A stretch of 14,483 nucleotides of DNA from Podila epigama (lineage: Eukaryota; Mortierellomycota; Mortierellomycetes; Mortierellales; Mortierellaceae). A program made the position numbers and the translations under genes. Positions 1 to 10,016 of the stretch are shown here, in pieces (positions within the stretch are counted from its first letter, which is position 1; each line of letters opens with the position of its first letter). Location of the stretch: positions 1-14,483 of the forward strand of contig JAAAVE010000708.1 in assembly GCA_015679605.1 (NCBI GenBank), given 5' to 3'. The notes under the pieces were generated by a model that was not told the origin of the DNA, made no database searches, and saw only the letters and a list, made by a program, of their open reading frames with translations.

Positions 1-1347
1 GAATGAGGCCAATGGTCAAGTACAGGAAGCGCTTGAAAGGGTCGAGAAGGCCTTTGATACAGATCGTGAAGAGCTCTATGCACTTCACACAAAAGAAATC
101 GTTAACCTAAAGTCGCTTCACGACACCACCATTGAGGACTTGGAGACTAAACTGACACAGGCAGAAGCGGATGCCTCTGCAGCTGTGCAGGCTACGCGGG
201 ATCTTGAGGCGCGACACCATGCTCTCATGGCCCAAATCCGAGCGGACACAGAGGCTGAATTGAAGGAACTTGAAGAATCAATTTCTGTTTTGGAGAAAGG
301 AACCACGGCGCAAGCCAAGGACATTCTCGTCGTAAGTACCACTTGCCACTTTTTTTAAAGAGATGGATCCCACTGTTATGTTTGCATATGTCTAATCATA
401 GTGGTACTTCGATGTCCTATCAATATGAATATTATACTTTTATATTCAGGCACAGGAACATTCGCGTCAAAAGGAACTTGAAGACCTTCAGGAGCGCCAC
501 AAGGCCGCCCTTGCGCAAGCCCTGTTAGACAAGGAGCAGGAATACATTGACTGTTCAAAGCAGCGAGAACGGGAGCAGGAGCTGCAGACCTTGAAGGAGA
601 CTCTTGCCAATGTAGAAAAGGAACGAGAGGAGGCAATTTTCCTATTGGCAACTAGAGAAGTTCATACACATGAGGTATATTTTTTTTTTTTTTTTTTTTA
701 CAAATTGCAGTGCGGCATATGGAAACAGGGGTAGAACTATCAAACGTATGATACCAATGTTTTCCTGTTTTGTACACTCTCATGATCCTTACATTTCATA
801 GGAGCACGCGAGGGCTGTAGCAATTTTGGAAAAGAAACACAGGGAAGAGTTTGAAAAGATCCACGAGGAAAGCAGGACTCGAATGGAATCAGTGGCACAG
901 ACTCATGCTGAACGGGCAGTGCAGCACGAGTCGCGTCTATCAGGAGTGGTGACCGATCTTCATGTGGAGCTCGAGTCGTTATCACAAGCACACCAAAAGA
1001 CACTTGAGGATCGCGATAGTACGCATCAGCGCCAGATGAAGGATTTGGAGGCTAGGCTTGAGTCGTTGAAAGCTGGCGGTCAAAGTACTCCATCCAAAGA
1101 GGTTTCCGAAAAGGTTGAACTTGTAAAGCAACTTGATGCAGAGATGGCAAAACTCAAAGTAAGTAGAACAGTTTCTTCTCTTGATGTGATGACCATCGTC
1201 GCATCTCCCAGCCCACTTTTCCATGAAACTAACAAAAATCGTAATCGACGTTGATAGATGGAAAGTGATACCCTAAAAGATGAGAATGAGCAATTGGCCA
1301 AAGTTATAGGTCAACTGAAGTCAATGGCCGCGATAAACTCATTATAA
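1..1347 (+). CDS. C-terminal part of a long coiled-coil protein (5' partial)
   Basis: Four exons: 2-331 (frame begins at base 2, open to the left edge), 450-674, 802-1158 and 1258-1347, ending in TAA. The introns are 332-449 (GTAAGT...CAG), 675-801 (GTATAT...TAG) and 1159-1257 (GTAAGT...TAG). All three are phase 0, so each exon is a whole number of codons, together 333 residues. The product is almost wholly charged heptad-like coiled coil rich in E, K, Q, L and A (for example ELKELEESISVLEKG and REREQELQTLKETLANVEK). No globular domain or membrane segment is visible, and it ends on a short KVIGQLKSMAAINSL tail. Composition suits a cytoskeletal linker, golgin or myosin-tail-like protein (a CLIP/Bik1-type linker is one option), but the diagnostic N-terminus lies outside the window, so no function is assigned. 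It converges on the NAA15 gene. Confidence 0.85.
680..699. repeat. T20 homopolymer inside intron 2 of the coiled-coil gene
   Basis: Twenty consecutive T residues lie immediately after the GTATA donor of the 675-801 intron. The run is too near the 5' splice site to be the polypyrimidine tract of the TAG acceptor at 800-801. A second possible acceptor (TTGCAG) sits just downstream, near 709. The length of such a run is uncertain in any assembly. Confidence 0.85.
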
Positions 1348-1461
1348 AACTATTTAAATTAAAAAATAAAATATAAAAAAAAAATATATTTCATTTGTAT
1401 TTTTTGCTTCTCTAAAGGTTCTCTTTCAAAAGGATAGGGATTTCCTCCCCACTTCCCTTCA
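1348..1461. terminator. Shared 3' end / polyadenylation region of two convergent genes
   Basis: This is a 114-bp AT-rich spacer between the stop of the plus-strand coiled-coil gene and the stop of minus-strand NAA15. A canonical AATAAA lies at 1365-1370 on the plus strand, about 20 nt after the TAA, followed by an A-rich tail of sequence. On the minus strand no AATAAA is seen; the variant AATACA (1396-1401) is the best candidate for NAA15. The two 3' UTRs probably overlap, given the short gap. Confidence 0.6.
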
Positions 1462-4400
1462 TTACAGAAAAACGGATGATCTAGGGTACCATGCTTTCGC
1501 CGCGTCCTTGAATTCTTGCAAACGACCCGACTTTATGCTCTTGAGCGTCTTGATTGACGCTTGTACATCCTCCCAGGAACGGCTCTTGGCAAATCTGGCC
1601 TCGTCCTGGACCATTGAGAACAAAATCGTCTCAGACTTTTCCTTGCCAGACTTGGAAGGGTCAATAAGAGACACCCCAATAGCTGCCGAGATCAAATGGG
1701 GCACAGAGCCAACAGCAGTCGTCTTGTCCGTATGCTGTTTCACGAATGCATCCGAAAAGGAAGCGACATCCTTGTGGCCGCTGTAGAGAGTCTCCCAGTG
1801 CTTGTCAATGACAGACTTTGTCAAGGGTTTAATATCACCAGCCTTGGCCTTGACAGCCAGCGCGAAACGAACCAACTGCTCGTGGAGAGTGGCGTTGCTT
1901 GCATCGAGAGAATGGGCTTTGAGTAGCGCTTTAAGAGCCAGCAGAAATTTGTCTAGAATGGGAGAAAAAAAAAGTAGAGGACATAGTATTATCCCAATGT
2001 TAGGATGGAACACAATGGGTCACTCACTCTCTTTGACAAAAACGAAACCATGGGACGAAAACAAAACACATACTCTTGCGCAAGTAGACTTCAAAGGCCA
2101 ACAATTGAGTCTCGATCCTGTCACTGGCAAGAGCTTCCAAATGGCGCAAGAACTTGAGTGCCTCGGCCAAAGGATCTTCAATCTTCAAATACCGGAGTCC
2201 CTCAGGATCCTCATCCACTTTGCCCTTCTTGGTCGTGTCCTGTACAGCAACAGCCTTCTTGTTTTCCTCAGCGTCCTTCTGAGCCTTGAGTTCCGCCTTG
2301 CGTTGCTTGCTTCGCAGCTTTTTCTTTTCCGACTCGGTCAAGCCTTCCATCTCCTCAGAATCTGCACCATCAGGCTTGTCGAACAATGAAACGTAGCATT
2401 TGATGGCACTCTGAGCAGCACGGAGGAAGTAAGGGTGCGAATGCAACTGGTCCTCAAGCTTCAACAGCCTATTCATAAAGGATAATGAAAAAAAAGTGTT
2501 AACACTCGCGTTTCCATTGAAAAAAAGGCAGACAAAAGATACACAAAGAAAAAAAATCCTTCATACTTGATATAGGAACGAAGGGTCATCTTGCGAGGAC
2601 AGTAGGCATGGAAATCAAACTGGTCATCAGTAAAATCGCCAAAGATCTTTTCAATCTGGTGGAAACGTTTGAGCGCACGACCAGTCTGACCCTGTCGAAC
2701 GTGACTTTCGGCACTCTCGATTAAGAACCAGTACGCCTGCATCTCAACCAGATCGTTCAGTGGATCAGCAAGATCAGCGCGACTAAAGAGAACAATAGTC
2801 TTTTCGGCCTCGGCCACCTTGTCTGCACGGAGCATGTACTTTGTGCACTTGCTGTTGATGAATCGATCCTGCAAATCCAGCTCGCGTGCCTCATTCATCG
2901 CCTCCATGGCTCCAACAAAATCGCCAGCATGCTTCAGAATGCGACCCTTGGTCATCAGCAGCTCCACGAGCGTAGGTGTATGCTCAATCGCTCTTTCGAT
3001 GAGTCGAAGCGCCTCATCCGTGTTGCCCTTTGAGTCATAATGCTGAGCCAAGAAGTAAAGTGTCCAGAGAAGTGCTGTTGGAGGCTCGACAATGCCACCT
3101 AATCCAATAGAGAGAGCGGGTAACGTGAGTTGACCTGACCAACGTTATCTGATCCGGAAAGACATGTTTTTGTACAAGGAACAAAAACATGAACAAAAAC
3201 ATAAAAAATGAAAAAAAAAATGCTTTACCAGAGTGGTCAAAGCCCTTGGACTTGTCCAAAGCAGCCAGATAGCCGAGTATCAGGGATTCAATTGCTTGCT
3301 CCTTGGCATTATCCACGTACAATGTCTTGATGTTGTTGAAGAGAGAGGGGACGCCCTTGCGGATCATGGTGCGAAGATACTCATCAGCCAATGTCACAAA
3401 AGTTTCGCCAGTAGCAAACTTCAGTGGAAGACGCTTAGCAATGTTTGAGCGAGGGTATTCCTTTTGAAGATCCTTGAGCAACGCCAAAATCTTTGCCTGA
3501 TCTTCCTTGCTTGGAGTATCGGCATTGAGTCCCTTGCTCTTGAGCAGTCCATCAAAGTAACCATAGTTGTCGGGATTCAACGCGACCAATGAACCGTAAG
3601 CAGTCTCGGCCTCTGGGAGGCGTCCAAGAGCCAGGAAATACTTTGCACGCTGTTCTTTGATCGCCTTCTTGTCCAATACAACATTTTCGATCGTGTTCAA
3701 GTGCTCGAGCGCAGCTTCAATGTCGCCCATCTCGTGCATGATGCTATTGTGGTACAACAGCAGTTCGCTCTGCTCATAATCCGGTTTCGCGTTTGCCTCA
3801 AGCATCGCCTCTTCGAATGTGGCAAGTACTTTGAGAGCAGCATCGGGCTTGCCCATCATATGATAGCCAAGAGAGAGGCCGATCCAGAATTGTCTGTTTT
3901 GAGGCTGCATGTCGACAAGTCGATGAATTGTTTCCTATTTGATCCATGGGTGAATAAAAAATATATAGAGTTAGAGTATGTCAATCAACCAAGGATTTTT
4001 TTTTTTTTTTTTATCCATGAGCAAATGAGGTCCTTGGTTGCGCCTCCACTTACAACATAGCCTTCGAACTGACGCAATTGCATTTGAAGGTTGGCATAAT
4101 CGCGAAGGATTTGAAAGTTATCCTACAGATGGTTGATGGCGAATAAAAGAGGTCAGCTTGTGGACCAAAACAAAAAGTATCTTGGTTTCGAATATGCATT
4201 GATCCTGTTTTTTTTTGTGTGTTTTTTGTTAATCATCGGTACCTTGTCGATTCTCAGGGCTTGGCTGTAGCACTTCAAAGCCTCCTCATAGTTTTTATCC
4301 GCTCGATACACGAGTCCAAAGACGTGCCAGCCTGGTGAGAAGAAGGGGTGGAAAAAATAAGGAGAAAACATTAACGATAGCCCTTTTTCCTTATATTTCT

Positions 4401-4978
4401 TTTTTTTTTGTGGTACCTTGAAAGCAAAACATGAACCGATGATATTTAAAATCCTTGGTTTGTTGTTCCTTACAGACATGGCTCTTCAAGTCATGGCGAA
4501 GACCTTTCTTGACAAAATCGTATGCCTCTTCCTTTTTATCGAGATGGCTATAAAACAAGCCCTTCATTGCCAAAGTTTCTATATATTCCGGGTATGCGAA
4601 GAAAAAATAAAAAATAAAAAAAATAAAAAAAACGTGTTAGTCATACCCTTTATTTTTTTTTTCACATCTCAACACGAATCGCAGATTCTGCCTAGTCTAC
4701 CACGACATATTTACCTCCATGCTCGGGAAACTTCTTCAAAATCTGTTCAGCACCCTTCAATCCTTTCTTGTACTGTCTGAGCTCGTAACATTTCTATGAT
4801 AGTGAAAACAAAACGGAAAACTGTCAGAAAAACAAAAGCAGAACAAAAAAAAAGACAGATTAGGTAGCATGGCTGTAAGAAGAAAGGATGTTGAGCAAAA
4901 ATAAAAACACTGTCTTTCGTTGTACGTTACCAGGATTTGCTTGAACAAGTTTCCTTCCTTCTGTGGCAGATCTCTCAT
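1462..4978 (-). CDS. NAA15: NAA15, auxiliary (ribosome-anchoring) subunit of N-terminal acetyltransferase A
   Basis: Naa15 is the TPR scaffold that wraps the catalytic subunit Naa10 and docks NatA at the ribosome exit tunnel for cotranslational N-terminal acetylation (family knowledge). Exons on the minus strand: 4978-4931, 4793-4715, 4578-4474, 4331-4243, 4122-4054, 3934-3229, 3098-2567, 2468-2074 and 1952-1462. They sum to 2514 nt, giving 837 residues, close to the ~860 of animal and yeast orthologues. Splicing restores family motifs: ETLAMKGL, KKEEAYDFVKKGLRHDLKSH with VCWHVFGL, DNFQILRDYANLQMQLR, PPTALLWTLYFLAQHYD, FINSKCTKYMLRA, DDQFDFHAYCPRKMTLRSYI. A Lys-rich segment (about residues 590-616, KKKLRSKQRKAELKAQKDA) precedes IETQLLAFEVYLRKNKFLLA, as in the family. 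Start ATG is in good context (CACCATGAG), with MRDLPQKEGNLFKQIL matching the usual N-terminus. Intron 4 has an unusual GTACCG donor. Confidence 0.96.
3996..4012. repeat. T17 homopolymer in a NAA15 intron (A17 in sense)
   Basis: Seventeen T residues on the plus strand lie inside the 3935-4053 intron. In the gene's sense orientation the run is poly(A), so it cannot serve as a polypyrimidine tract. Every NAA15 intron carries an A or T run of at least about eight bases, some in each orientation. Confidence 0.85.
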
Positions 4979-5283
4979 GGTGAACTATTTTTTTGATGAT
5001 TTAAAAGGAATTTAAAAAATAGATCGCAAAGACAAAAACGTCAAGTCATTCCAACAAAGAGATTAGATTGAATAGACCAGTTTAAAGCACCATGTACCTG
5101 AGGCAATGGTGACGGGAAGAACGGGGCGATCGGTAAAAAGGAATGCTTTCCCCTGACGTGATGCGGCAAGTTCCTTTTTTTTAAGGTTTCCACATAGGGC
5201 CATCGCACGCACAGTCACAGTGTCAAACGCCACCAACTCTAAAAAGACAATTGGGCCAAAAGAAGGATGGTGCAAAATAAATG
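4979..5283 (-). promoter_or_regulatory. Upstream region of NAA15, downstream of the tRNA
   Basis: About 300 bp separate the tRNA-Lys 3' end from the NAA15 ATG. Bases nearest the ATG are AT-rich (A/T runs at 4987-5022). I see no convincing TATA box or named operator. The only open frame here (minus strand, 5063-5308) runs into the tRNA and has no protein-like features. The region probably holds the NAA15 promoter and 5' leader, together with the short T runs that would end Pol III transcription of the tRNA. Confidence 0.45.
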
Positions 5284-5356
5284 CGCCCAACGTGGGGGTC
5301 GAACCCACAGCCTTCAGATTAAGAGTCTGACGCTCTACCGATTGAGCTAGCCGGGC
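5284..5356 (-). tRNA. tRNA-Lys (anticodon CTT)
   Basis: Read on the minus strand, 73 nt fold into a full cloverleaf: acceptor GCCCGGC pairs with GTTGGGC (two G-U pairs allowed) plus discriminator G; D arm GCTC/GAGC; anticodon arm TCAGA-CTCTTAA-TCTGA; five-base variable loop; T arm GTGGG-TTCGACC-CCCAC. The loop gives anticodon CTT, decoding AAG lysine. Internal Pol III boxes are present: A box TAGCTCAATCGG and B box GGTTCGACCCC. There is no intron and no encoded CCA, as expected for a nuclear eukaryotic tRNA. Downstream T runs on the minus strand are short (four T), so termination may be leaky or further downstream. Confidence 0.97.
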
Positions 5357-5546
5357 TAGTACATGTGATGTGGAAGTTGAGATTTAGAACATACTTAAAC
5401 AGGAAACTCAAATGCAGTACAAACTCTGTTGAACTCTTTTTTTTCTTCTTTTTCACAATGATTTCTTTGTTACTCAAAAGCATTTACACTGACACAAGTC
5501 AGGAGCAAGGATACAATAATAAGAAACAAGAATTGTATTATCACTT
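5357..5546 (-). other. 3' flank of the large coiled-coil gene, between its stop and the tRNA
   Basis: These 190 bp contain no gene. They presumably hold the 3' UTR of the gene ending at 5547 and the 5' flank of the tRNA. No AATAAA is visible on the minus strand; an ATAATAC-like AT-rich stretch just past the stop is the nearest candidate signal. An interrupted T tract (5438-5454, plus strand) is present. The small plus-strand open frames here overlap the minus-strand gene and look random. Confidence 0.4.
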
Positions 5547-8500
5547 CTACAATGGAATTGACGCAATTGAGCTGGGTGGAAGTGGTGGCAAGGACATGAG
5601 TGATGTCGATGAGATCAACAGACTTTGGCTTGCATTGACATGCTGCTCTGTGGGCATGGTTCTCGAGTTTGACGATTGCATACTCGCACGGGACTTTGAC
5701 CATTGATGCTGTTTTGGGAATGAACGAAAGGCGAGGTCCCTGCAGAGAGCATCCATGTCCAACACTTGACCATCAAATCCAACGCCGATACCTGGTGAGC
5801 CGGGTGTTGACACGCCTCCTATCCGTGTTGAAAAGTAGCATGATGAACTGGACGTTGACAAGGACGGCGTCAAGGATGGTGTTGTGGAGGACGACGATCT
5901 AGAAATCAAGCAGGATTTCGCGCGATGGAGAGTGTCAAGTGTGGTGGGTTTCTCAACAGCTAATCTGATAACGGAATCTGTCATGGCTAATGTGTTCTGC
6001 TTTGAATTGAATGCTTTCGTATCACTGCGGTTGCTGATGGACGCGTTGGGCAGGACGTAGCTGTTATCCTTGTCAAACACAGAGCTGAAGGGCGCTTCCA
6101 GTGCCTTAGACTCTTTACCAACTTTGGAGCGCTGGGCAAATGGGAGCTCATCGCGAATCATCTGAAGGAGTACGTCTAGGTCTTCAGTATTTGCTTCATC
6201 GGATGTAGCCAAGAGTGTGGTATAGCCTGTATCTCGCTCCTGTGGAGGTGATGAGATGCCAAGTGCTAGGACATCCTCGTCCATTTTTGATACTGCTTCG
6301 TGCTTCTGAACATTCATGTCACGATCACTCAAGGAAAGTAGGCGCGAGAAGATGGCCTCGAGTCGATGACGCTTGCTGTCCTTTGCTGATGATGCGGGTT
6401 GCTCGCTGGTTTGCAAGGGTAACAGAGCATCAGTTGCTATCGCTGCATCGGGAAATGACCCCTCAGTACACTCTCTGCTTGTTGGACTTGAAGTGGCATC
6501 CTTGGTGTACTCTTCTACAGCCTTGAGACCCAGTTCATTGGCACCGCTCTCAGCATGTGGTATCGGTTGACCATCACACTGCTCGCTTGTTGCAAGAGCT
6601 TCGGGACCCAGTTCATTGGCACCTTTCTCTGCATCTGGTGTCGACCCCTCAGTACACTCTTCATTTGCTGGCATTGGAGTAGCATCTTTGGTGCATTCTT
6701 CTAATGCCTCGAGACCCGGTTCATTGACACTGTTCTCTGCATCTGGTATCTGTTGACCATCACACTCCTCGCTTATTGGACTTGGCGTGGCATCTTTGAT
6801 TCGCTCTTGTGCCGGTGCATCTGGGCATGACTCACCGCTGTCCCCCTTGTTACCTGTCTCCACTTTTTGCTTTTGCAAAAGCTCTCTGTCATCATGTACG
6901 TCTTCCTGCTCATTCGATTCCACGCCAACCGGCTGCTCCAGTTCAGCATCCCCTATCGACTTTACTTTGTGGATGCTCAGTTTCCCCTCCAACTCCATTA
7001 TGGCCTGCGCCAGCTCCATGGTTTGCGTCTGGAGCTCTCTCTTTTCCCTGGCCAGGGTCTCAACCGTCTGAACACACTCCTCCAGAAAGCCGTCCGCTAG
7101 CGACCTGCGCCAGGTAAACACATTGCGACTCACTGCATTGTTCAACACGAGCATGGCCGCCTGGTTATCATCACTATTGTGGGAGAGGCTATTGTTGTCA
7201 AAGTTACTACTGCTATTGCTGCCTCTCCGCTGGTAGTAATAGTCCATGACTTTGCTGCTGTCTTTGCTCTGGGTGCTTCCTCCACTGCTCGTACTGGCAT
7301 TATTTGCCCCTCGGGAATGACGTTGCTGTACCGAATCCTGACTATGGCTGCTACCTCCAAATGCTGAATCCCGCACTAATTCCTGCTCTTGTAGCTCTTG
7401 TTGGTGAACAAGAGTCAGTTCTAACGCGTGCATCACATTCTGCAGATCCTTTTCACAATTTTCCCACTCTTCAATAATACTGGGGACTTCCATCAGATGT
7501 ACGGTCTGACGAACGGGATCAAGCACTCGGATGAGTTGTATCTTTGTTTGTTCAACATTCGAGAACCAACGTTCGAGCATGAGAAGACTTGCCTCGAGCA
7601 ATGTGGCCATCTCCTGTTCAACTTTGGCACGGCTGGCTCGTTCTCGGCCAATATCCGCCGTGGCCTTTTCGAGCTCCACTGCCTGGTCTTGTACCGTGGC
7701 AATGAGTTTCTGGATCAATGTCTCACGAGACTCGGCCCAGAGTTCGTGTTCGACAGCGGCTGCTTTGAGGAGGTCGATTTCGGTCTGGGCGACCGCAAGG
7801 GCGTTCGTCTGTTTCTTTTGCAGGCTTTCGAAAAGGGACATATAGCTCTTGATCTGGGTGGTGGTGGTAATTCATGAGAAGAATCATGAGTATCATCTCG
7901 GTGCATTCATTTTCACGTCAAGACTCACTACTATAGTACAGCTGAAAATATAGCAAAACATAATAAAGTCACTTACCGAATCTCGTTCAACAATGTTGCG
8001 ATGCCGCAAATCATGCAACTCCATCTTCATGGCAATATTCTCTTCTTTTAGTTTCTCATAAAACTGTTTTTCCAAGTCAAGTTGCTCCTGGTTCAGGCAT
8101 GGCGCCAGTGATTCAGATGTGGAAGTCATAGCATCAAGGCTGTCCCGCCGATGGCCACAGTCACTACAGTTGCCAGGACTTGATGACGGCGCACTAGGAG
8201 ACTCCTTTGCCTCGGTGAGGCTGTGGTGCGGATGGTTCATTGACATGTTGTCCTGCGGCATGTTTGTTGCTTCTTCCCTTTCAGGTTCTTGAAGAATGAT
8301 TTCCTCCTTCTCATAAGTAGCCATATTTTTAATTGACATTTTATTCCCTGTAGCGTCCTTGCGCCGACTGCTGCTGGAGAAAAAGGACGAGAACGTGGAC
8401 GAGGCGTTGGAGCGGACGGAGGCCGTGGGTGATGGTGCGACAGCGGGTGATTGTGTAGCTCCACCCATCCCAAAATTGAAAAGGGATGACGATGATGACG

Positions 8501-9234
8501 ATGTGCCCATGGACCGTCGCGGCGACTGTGGATATTGTTGTTGGTGTTGCTGATACTGCTTCTGGGATGACGAGGATTTGGTGCCTGTAGATTGAGCAAG
8601 ACGAATACCCAAGAGCTCCTGCTGAATTGCAACATGCTCTTGCTCGAGGACTCTTCTTGAACTCAGCTCTTTTTCCAACTGCGTTTGCAGTTCACCTACT
8701 TGCTGTGCCAATACTTGTCTCTCGGGGTGATGCTCAACATGCTTTTTCCTGCGACAATACGTGTATATAAACCGATATGTAAATAAAAAGTACAAAAAAC
8801 AAAACAAAAAGGACATTGTTTTGAATAATGTCATTCATGCATTGCATTCAGACATTTACACATGTGATATGATATGTGAAATAATATGATAGTAGGACAC
8901 AAACTTACAATAGAATCTCAAGCCGAGATTTTAAACGCGCCATATCCGCCTCTGCTCGTTTGGATCGTTCTTGTGCCTGTGCAACATCCTGATGAGAATG
9001 GTGGACAGTTTGTTGGGCCAATTTGAGTTGGCTAGAGAGTGCAGCATGGTCCGCTTTCAATGCTTGGAGGTCAATGTAGAATGGATCTTGAAGAGGAACA
9101 GAGAGTACAGACATGATGCCGCTAGTATTGCTGAAACTGCCTTGATGTCCGCTATCCCTACCCGTGCTGCTGATGATGCTGGACTTTTCGCTGTTTATGG
9201 TGATCTGGGTTGAGGGAGTGGTTGAAAGTGACAT
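5547..9234 (-). CDS. Large coiled-coil, low-complexity protein of unknown function (1134 aa)
   Basis: Three exons on the minus strand: 9234-8909, 8748-7977 and 7853-5547 (TAG). The introns are 8749-8908 (GTAAGT...CAG, phase 2) and 7854-7976 (GTAAGT...CAG, phase 0). Exon lengths sum to 3405 nt. Layout: Ser/Thr-rich head (1-50); coiled coil (~52-165) that runs across the first splice junction (LKSRLEIL/LKKHVEHHPERQ); a Ser/Gln/Pro-rich linker with poly-Ser (~165-320); a second coiled coil (~325-545) crossing the second junction (HRNIVERDS/IKSYMSLFESLQ); a Ser/Asn-rich linker; a short coiled coil (ETLAREKRELQTQTMELAQA); an acidic repeat block (~720-840); and a Ser/Thr/Pro-rich tail ending LPPLPPSSIASIPL. 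There is no signal peptide, membrane segment or catalytic motif. The architecture suits a cytoplasmic scaffold, perhaps cytoskeletal or polarity-related, but I do not recognise the family. Confidence 0.85.
6390..6794 (-). repeat. Imperfect ~36-residue acidic tandem repeats within the coiled-coil gene
   Basis: Four adjacent units are read on the minus strand: 6794-6687 (36 codons), 6686-6579 (36), 6578-6501 (26, lacking the first ten) and 6500 to about 6390 (diverged). The consensus starts DATPxPxxEECxxG, continues xxPDAExxxNELGxEAL and ends EECTK or TSEQ. Units alternate between a CDGQ-type and a CTEG-type core, suggesting duplication of a two-unit block followed by loss of ten codons in unit three. 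The block is rich in E, D, A and P, probably disordered, and starts at about residue 720 of the spliced protein. Confidence 0.8.
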
Positions 9235-9660
9235 TGGATGGTATATGAAAATGTTGTGTTGTTGTGTAGAAAAATTATTTTTTGCCTGTTGAGATATGTA
9301 ACAAATAAAAAGAAAAAAGAAGGTAATAAAATAAGAAAGGAATGAAGAGATCTTTTGAATTCAAATATTAGAAATATGGTGGGTGGGGATCAATGGAGAT
9401 AATGAGGGTAGTAGAAAGAGTAGGATGGATAATGAGTGGAAAACGAGATGCTCATGGATTGGAACGATAAAGATATTAAGGAAATGAAACGAAAGAGAGA
9501 AAAGAGGAAGGGCCAGAGGGTCCAAAGAAACAAGGACAGAATGGTATTGTTGTGAAAGAAGGAGTGGTGGGGTTACCTGAGCAATCACGAATTGAGGTTG
9601 TCGCGAGCACGAAGCATCGTTATTTATCGAAACGAAATCGTAAGAGGGATGAGGTTTTTT
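9235..9660 (-). promoter_or_regulatory. Upstream region of the large coiled-coil gene, purine-rich on the plus strand
   Basis: About 425 bp lie upstream of the minus-strand ATG at 9234. From about 9375 to 9560 the plus strand is strongly purine-rich (GGGATCAATGGAGATAATG, GAAAGAGAGAAAAGAGGAAG), so the sense strand of the gene is CT-rich, a common feature of fungal promoters and leaders. No clear TATA box stands out near the start. The minus-strand open frame at 9361-9588 is Leu/Ser/Pro-rich because of this composition and is not taken as a gene. Confidence 0.45.
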
Positions 9661-9745
9661 TATAGCCTTTTGTGAGTGAGAAAGTACATCTGTGGGCAGT
9701 GACTGAGAGTGTGCTTTTGTTTGTGTTTGTTGGTAGACAATGTGA

Positions 9746-9816
9746 ATGTGTGTCTATGTGTATGTGTGTCTATGTGTGTGTGTCTATGTGTGTGTGAGAG
9801 AGTGAGAGAGAGAAAG
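9746..9816. repeat. GT-rich then GA-rich microsatellite
   Basis: An interrupted (TG)n array punctuated by CTA (TGTGTGTCTATGTGTATG and similar blocks of 10-16 bp) passes directly into GAGAGAGTGAGAGAGAGAAAG. It is a compound simple repeat expected to vary in length. It lies about 510-580 bp upstream of the coiled-coil gene's start. Confidence 0.85.
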
Positions 9817-10016
9817 GACCTAACGGAGGTCAAAGCAAGAAGAAAAGAGGGTAAAGAACGAAAGTGGACAAAAAAAAAAAGGGATACACGAAAAGGGATG
9901 AAGAGAGACGAAAGCAAGGGGGATGGATGATACCCAACGCACCAACCAACAGCAACAGTACACACGACGACAGTCGCAACAGCATTGACCCACGAACACG
10001 GCCACACTACCATGGA

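Noticed and set aside
1-1347. Assignment of the coiled-coil fragment to a named family (kinesin, myosin tail, golgin, CLIP)
   Set aside because: Only generic coiled coil is visible and the defining N-terminal domain is outside the window, so any specific name would be a guess.
1802-2389. 195-residue plus-strand open frame across the NAA15 3' exons
   Set aside because: It is antisense to conserved NAA15 exons and to an intron; the minus-strand model matches the family at residue level.
5063-5308. 81-residue minus-strand open frame upstream of NAA15
   Set aside because: It begins inside the tRNA-Lys gene and shows no domain or composition typical of a protein.
6215-7117. Several overlapping plus-strand open frames of 65-103 residues
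   Set aside because: They are shadows of the long third exon of the minus-strand coiled-coil gene, which has clear repeat and coiled-coil structure in its own frame.
9746-9816. CRISPR-like spaced repeat
   Set aside because: The repeated units are 10-16 bp simple sequence without unique spacers, and the context is eukaryotic.
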